The position numbers and the translations under genes are program-made. Shown here in pieces: positions 61,184-64,000 of a stretch of 64,000 nt of DNA. The notes beneath the pieces are model-generated. The model worked only from the letters and a program-made list of their open reading frames with translations. It had not been told where the DNA came from and made no database searches. Each line of letters begins with the position of its first letter. Position 1 is the first letter of the stretch. Source of the stretch: Kineosporia babensis (GTDB lineage: Bacteria > Actinomycetota > Actinomycetes > Actinomycetales > Kineosporiaceae); the NCBI RefSeq assembly GCF_021129305.1, contig NZ_JAJOMB010000012.1:124001-188000 (forward strand), in the 5' to 3' direction.

Positions 61184-62524
61184 TCAGATCGGCTCGACCG
61201 CACCGGCGTCGAACTCCGGTAGCCACTCGGCCAGCACCTCGGGCACCGGCACGTCGCCGTCGATCTGGCAGAGCACCGCGATCCCGCCCAGCCAGACCCG
61301 GTGGATCAGCAGGTACTCGGGCGGCAGGTTGAGCTTCAGGCCCATCGTCCAGTCCGGCCGCCGCACGTCGTTGACGTAGGTGAACAGCGAGCGCATCCAG
61401 GCCCGCTCGAAACGCCAGGTCTCGTGCCGGATCGGCTCGACGAACGGGGCCAGATAGGTCAGCAGGGCCTCGCCGTCGATCTTGATCGAGGACTTGATGA
61501 AGCCCAGCTCCCGCAGCCCTTCGACGACTTCCTGCGACCGCCCGGCCAGGGCCAGGGTGAGCAGCCGGCCCATCTCCGGCGGCATCCCGTCGGGCAGCCG
61601 CTTGACCGCGCCGAAGTCGAGCACCCCGAAGCGGCCGTCTTCCAGCAGCCGGTAGTTGCCCGGGTGCGGGTCGGCGTGCAGCAGCCCGGCGCGGGCCGGA
61701 CCGGCCAGCAGGAACTCCATGTAGCGGCGGGCCCCGAGATCCCGTTCCTCCTGGGTGCCGGAGGCGATCAGCTGGGACAGCGGCACCCCCTCCAGCCACT
61801 CGCTGACGATCACGTGCTCGCTGCTGACCAGAACTTCGGGAATGGCGAAGACCGGGTCCCCGCGGAACGCCTTGGCGAACCGGGCCTGGGTCTTGGCCTC
61901 GAGGGTGTAGTCGAGCTCCTCGACCATCCGGGCCTTCAGCTCGTCCAGGATGGGCTTGACGTCCAGACCGGGGATCCAGCCCGCCGCCACCCGGCCCACC
62001 CGGGTGACCTGGTTCAGGTCGGAGATCAGGGCGGCTCCGGCCCCCGGGTACTGGATCTTCACCGCGCACGGCCGGCCGTCGCGCCAGACGGCCTTGTGCA
62101 CCTGGCCGATCGAGGCGGCCGCGGCGGGCCGGTCGTCGAAGCTGCGGAACTTGCTGGTGCGCCAGCGCGGGCCGAGCTGCTCGGCCAGGACCTTGTGCAC
62201 GGTCGCGGCGGGAAGCGGGGGAGCCGAGTCCTGCAGCTTGGTCAGGGTGGCCCGGTAGGGTCCGGCCACCTCTTCCGGCAGCGCCGCCTCGAAGACGCTC
62301 AGGGCCTGGCCGAACTTCATCGCCCCGCCCTTGAGCTCACCCAGCACCCGGAACAGCTGCTCGGCGGTGCGGGCCTGCATCTCGGCCGCGACCAGCTCGG
62401 CCGGCTTGCCTCCCAGGCGCTTGCCCATGCCGAGGGCGGTGCGCCCGGCGGCGGTCAGCGGGAGAGAAGCGAGCTTCGCCGTCCGGGTGACCGCGCGACG
62501 CGGCAGATCTGTCACGGTCAGCAT
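61184..62524 (-). CDS. ABC1/UbiB/AarF-family atypical kinase
   Basis: About 446 residues from ATG 62524. The family-specific KxGQ motif is KGGAMKFGQALSVFE, and the Ala-rich loop replacing the glycine loop is AAASIGQVHKAVW, followed by CAVKIQYPG. ExD-type VEELDYTLEAKTQARF, the catalytic loop LLHADPHPGNYRLLEDGR and metal motif VLDFGAVKRLP are all present. UbiB-like kinases are ATPases implicated in lipid or quinone metabolism. Gene order next to whiB7 matches Rv3197. An 80-bp gap separates it from the ThiF-like gene upstream. Confidence 0.9.
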   Translation of the reverse strand: MLTVTDLPRRAVTRTAKLASLPLTAAGRTALGMGKRLGGKPAELVAAEMQARTAEQLFRVLGELKGGAMKFGQALSVFEAALPEEVAGPYRATLTKLQDSAPPLPAATVHKVLAEQLGPRWRTSKFRSFDDRPAAAASIGQVHKAVWRDGRPCAVKIQYPGAGAALISDLNQVTRVGRVAAGWIPGLDVKPILDELKARMVEELDYTLEAKTQARFAKAFRGDPVFAIPEVLVSSEHVIVSEWLEGVPLSQLIASGTQEERDLGARRYMEFLLAGPARAGLLHADPHPGNYRLLEDGRFGVLDFGAVKRLPDGMPPEMGRLLTLALAGRSQEVVEGLRELGFIKSSIKIDGEALLTYLAPFVEPIRHETWRFERAWMRSLFTYVNDVRRPDWTMGLKLNLPPEYLLIHRVWLGGIAVLCQIDGDVPVPEVLAEWLPEFDAGAVEPI

Positions 62525-62604
62525 TCTCCCTGCTTGTCCTGTGTCGCGCGCGCCCGGTGGGCCCCCGATTCCAGGTTTTCCGGCCGGATCGTCGAGCCCG
62601 GCGT

Positions 62605-63813
62605 TCACCTGGCCCCCCGGGCCGGATTGCGGTTGGACGCTTCGTCGGCGGGCGGGGTGGCCCAGGTGCAGCCGCAGGCGGGATGCACCGGCCAGAGCCG
62701 CCGAGCGGTCAGGCCGTCGGGCAGCTCCACCTCCAGGGTGGCGCCCAGGGCAGCCGGCTCCACCCGCCCGTCGAGCTGGGCCAGCACCTGCAGCGCAGCC
62801 AGGCCGGCGGCCAGACCGGCACTGGCGCTCTCTTCCGGCTCAGGAGAACTCTGCTCGTGCAGTTGCGCCAGCACCATCGGCCATTGCGGATCCCGGTCGC
62901 ACCGATGCAGATCCAGGCACCGCAGGCACGGACTGCGGCCCGGCCGGACCAGCGGGCCGACCACCACCCCGTCCTCGCCCACCACCACGGCCAGGTGCGG
63001 AACATCAGCACTCATCAGGCGGTCGGCCCGGGTGGCGTCGGCACTGCCGTGCTCGATCAGGACCACCAGGTCGGCCAGGCCTCGGGTGCGGGCGGGCGAG
63101 CGCTCGGAATGGCCTCCGGCCCGGCGGACCACGTCGTGCCCGACCGACTGCCGGGTGCGGCCCAGATCGGGAAGCCCGGCCCCGGCCGGGGAAAGATCGG
63201 CGGCGGTGACCCGGCCGCTGTCGCGGACCACCACGGTTCCCACACCGGCAGCGGCCAGGGTGGCGCTGAGCGTGGTGCCGAGCCGGCCCGCGCCGTGAAT
63301 CACCACCAGAGCGCCGGCCCGGGCCAGAAGGAGGCGCCAGCCGTCGCCCGCGCTCGGATACACCGCGGACCACACCGTGGCGTCGGGGGTGAGCCGGGCT
63401 GCGGCCGGACCGAGACGGGCTGCCTCGGAGATCCGGGAGCCGGTCAGCACGCCGGAGGCGGCGAGCAGCCGGACCAGGGCCCGGCCGCGATCGGGATCGC
63501 CGTACGCGGACAGACCACCGGGGGCAGCCGGGTCGACGCCGTGGCGTAGGGCCTCGACCAAGGGAACGTCCTGCGGGGCCAGACCGGTGATCACGGCACC
63601 GCGCCGCCGGGAGATCCCGATCTGCAGCGTGCCCGGATCCCGCCAGACCCGCCGGAGCCCCGGCTTCAGACGTAACAGCACGAGTCGTTCCCCCTTCGAC
63701 CCGAGCAGGGTGTCAGGCGGGGCGAACTCGTGCGGAGGATCGTCCACAGGACCGCATCGGGCTGTGGATAACTCTGGGGGCAAAACCCCCGTGGTGGCGG
63801 CCCGGACCCGCAT
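62605..63813 (-). CDS. ThiF/cyclodehydratase-like protein (E1-like fold)
   Basis: About 402 residues from ATG 63813; GTG 63834 with GAAGGTG upstream would add seven. The N-terminal third has winged-helix-like features (LRRVWRDPGTLQIG). The middle has a Rossmann core LVVIHGAGRLGTTLSATLAAAG and LADLVVLIEHGSADAT. The C-terminal part has putative zinc cysteines in SPCLRCLDLHRCDRDPQWP and HPACGCTW. This is the pattern of cyclodehydratase/leader-binding proteins of azole peptide pathways, yet no YcaO partner, precursor peptide or exporter is present. A related gene, Rv3196 as I recall, neighbours the ABC1 kinase in mycobacteria, so it is probably a housekeeping relative. Confidence 0.75.
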   Translation of the reverse strand: MRVRAATTGVLPPELSTARCGPVDDPPHEFAPPDTLLGSKGERLVLLRLKPGLRRVWRDPGTLQIGISRRRGAVITGLAPQDVPLVEALRHGVDPAAPGGLSAYGDPDRGRALVRLLAASGVLTGSRISEAARLGPAAARLTPDATVWSAVYPSAGDGWRLLLARAGALVVIHGAGRLGTTLSATLAAAGVGTVVVRDSGRVTAADLSPAGAGLPDLGRTRQSVGHDVVRRAGGHSERSPARTRGLADLVVLIEHGSADATRADRLMSADVPHLAVVVGEDGVVVGPLVRPGRSPCLRCLDLHRCDRDPQWPMVLAQLHEQSSPEPEESASAGLAAGLAALQVLAQLDGRVEPAALGATLEVELPDGLTARRLWPVHPACGCTWATPPADEASNRNPARGAR

Positions 63814-63939
63814 TTCGGTCCCGGAACCCGCCACCGGTGCACCTTCGGCAGCCCGCGCCCTGCTGGTGGTGCCTGCGGGCCTGCCGAGTGCGTCGCGCGA
63901 GCCCGCTCACCGGGCCCCGCGAATGCCTGAACGTGCTGG

Positions 63940-64000
63940 TCAGGCCTTGCCGAGGATGCGGTTCAGGTTCGTTCCGCAGACCGGGCAGGTGCCCTTGGCC
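63940..64000 (-). CDS. DUF5679-like zinc-ribbon protein, C-terminus only (right edge)
   Basis: The last 19 codons of a minus-strand gene, reading AKGTCPVCGTNLNRILGKA before TGA. The CPVCGT knuckle and terminal RILGK match the end of the short DUF5679-type zinc-ribbon proteins of actinobacteria. The start and first zinc knuckle lie beyond the window, so the identification rests on this tail. Confidence 0.6.
   Translation of the reverse strand, partial: AKGTCPVCGTNLNRILGKA

Overview
The window is very G+C-rich chromosomal DNA from an actinobacterium (Actinomycetota). The evidence is a WhiB7-type regulator with an AT-hook, a CGYC mycoredoxin, a UvrD2-type helicase with tetracysteine and HRDC modules, an acyl-CoA carboxylase with a separate small epsilon subunit, an LCP cell-wall enzyme, a LigC/PrimPol pair, and many GTG starts and 1-4 nt gene overlaps. 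From memory, several blocks match the Mycobacterium tuberculosis gene order in Rv3195-Rv3199c, Rv3275c-Rv3285 and Rv3303c-Rv3315c, but they are rearranged here and mixed with non-mycobacterial genes. I cannot place it below class level. I saw no phage, insertion sequence, CRISPR, rRNA or tRNA.

Layout: 1-3.4 kb holds a D-Ala-D-Ala carboxypeptidase (cut by the left edge), a mannosyltransferase-like GT4 and a GDP-mannose pyrophosphorylase. 3.4-5.3 kb is a two-gene methyltransferase/type III polyketide synthase unit. 5.3-14.3 kb has an M20 amidohydrolase and a nucleoside uptake and salvage operon (BMP lipoprotein, double ATPase, two permeases, cytidine deaminase, thymidine phosphorylase). 14.7-17.9 kb is a GH65 disaccharide phosphorylase with beta-phosphoglucomutase. 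18-20.3 kb is a LigC/PrimPol repair pair. 21-29 kb returns to nucleosides (adenosine deaminase, phosphohexo/pentomutase, purine nucleoside phosphorylase), with a bactofilin-like/TPR protein, a gamma-glutamylcyclotransferase fold and a flavoprotein lacking its redox cysteines.

29-39.6 kb is acyl-CoA carboxylase (alpha, beta, epsilon) with its biotin ligase. Between them lie thioredoxin, a membrane EEP protein, a GGDEF-EAL protein and Maf. 39.5-44.2 kb holds a PH-domain protein, a class III adenylate cyclase, GtrA and purK-purE. 44.4-50.7 kb holds RidA, LCP, a CoA-binding protein, GalE, an EEP phosphatase, a small-molecule kinase and NudC. 50.8-64 kb holds a degenerate uridine-kinase-like protein, mycoredoxin, UvrD2, an orphan three-module FtsK/SpoIIIE ATPase with a membrane partner, the whiB7 attenuation locus, small proteins, a phosphodiesterase, an ABC1/UbiB kinase, a ThiF-like protein and a clipped zinc-ribbon protein.

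Together the nucleoside genes form a complete route: import, deamination, phosphorolysis, and return of pentose/hexose phosphates to central metabolism. The features most worth following are the whiB7 leader (promoter, long upstream ORF, perfect terminator), the FtsK-like ATPase/membrane pair, the type III PKS unit, several catalytically degenerate enzymes, and unexplained inverted and tandem repeats between genes.
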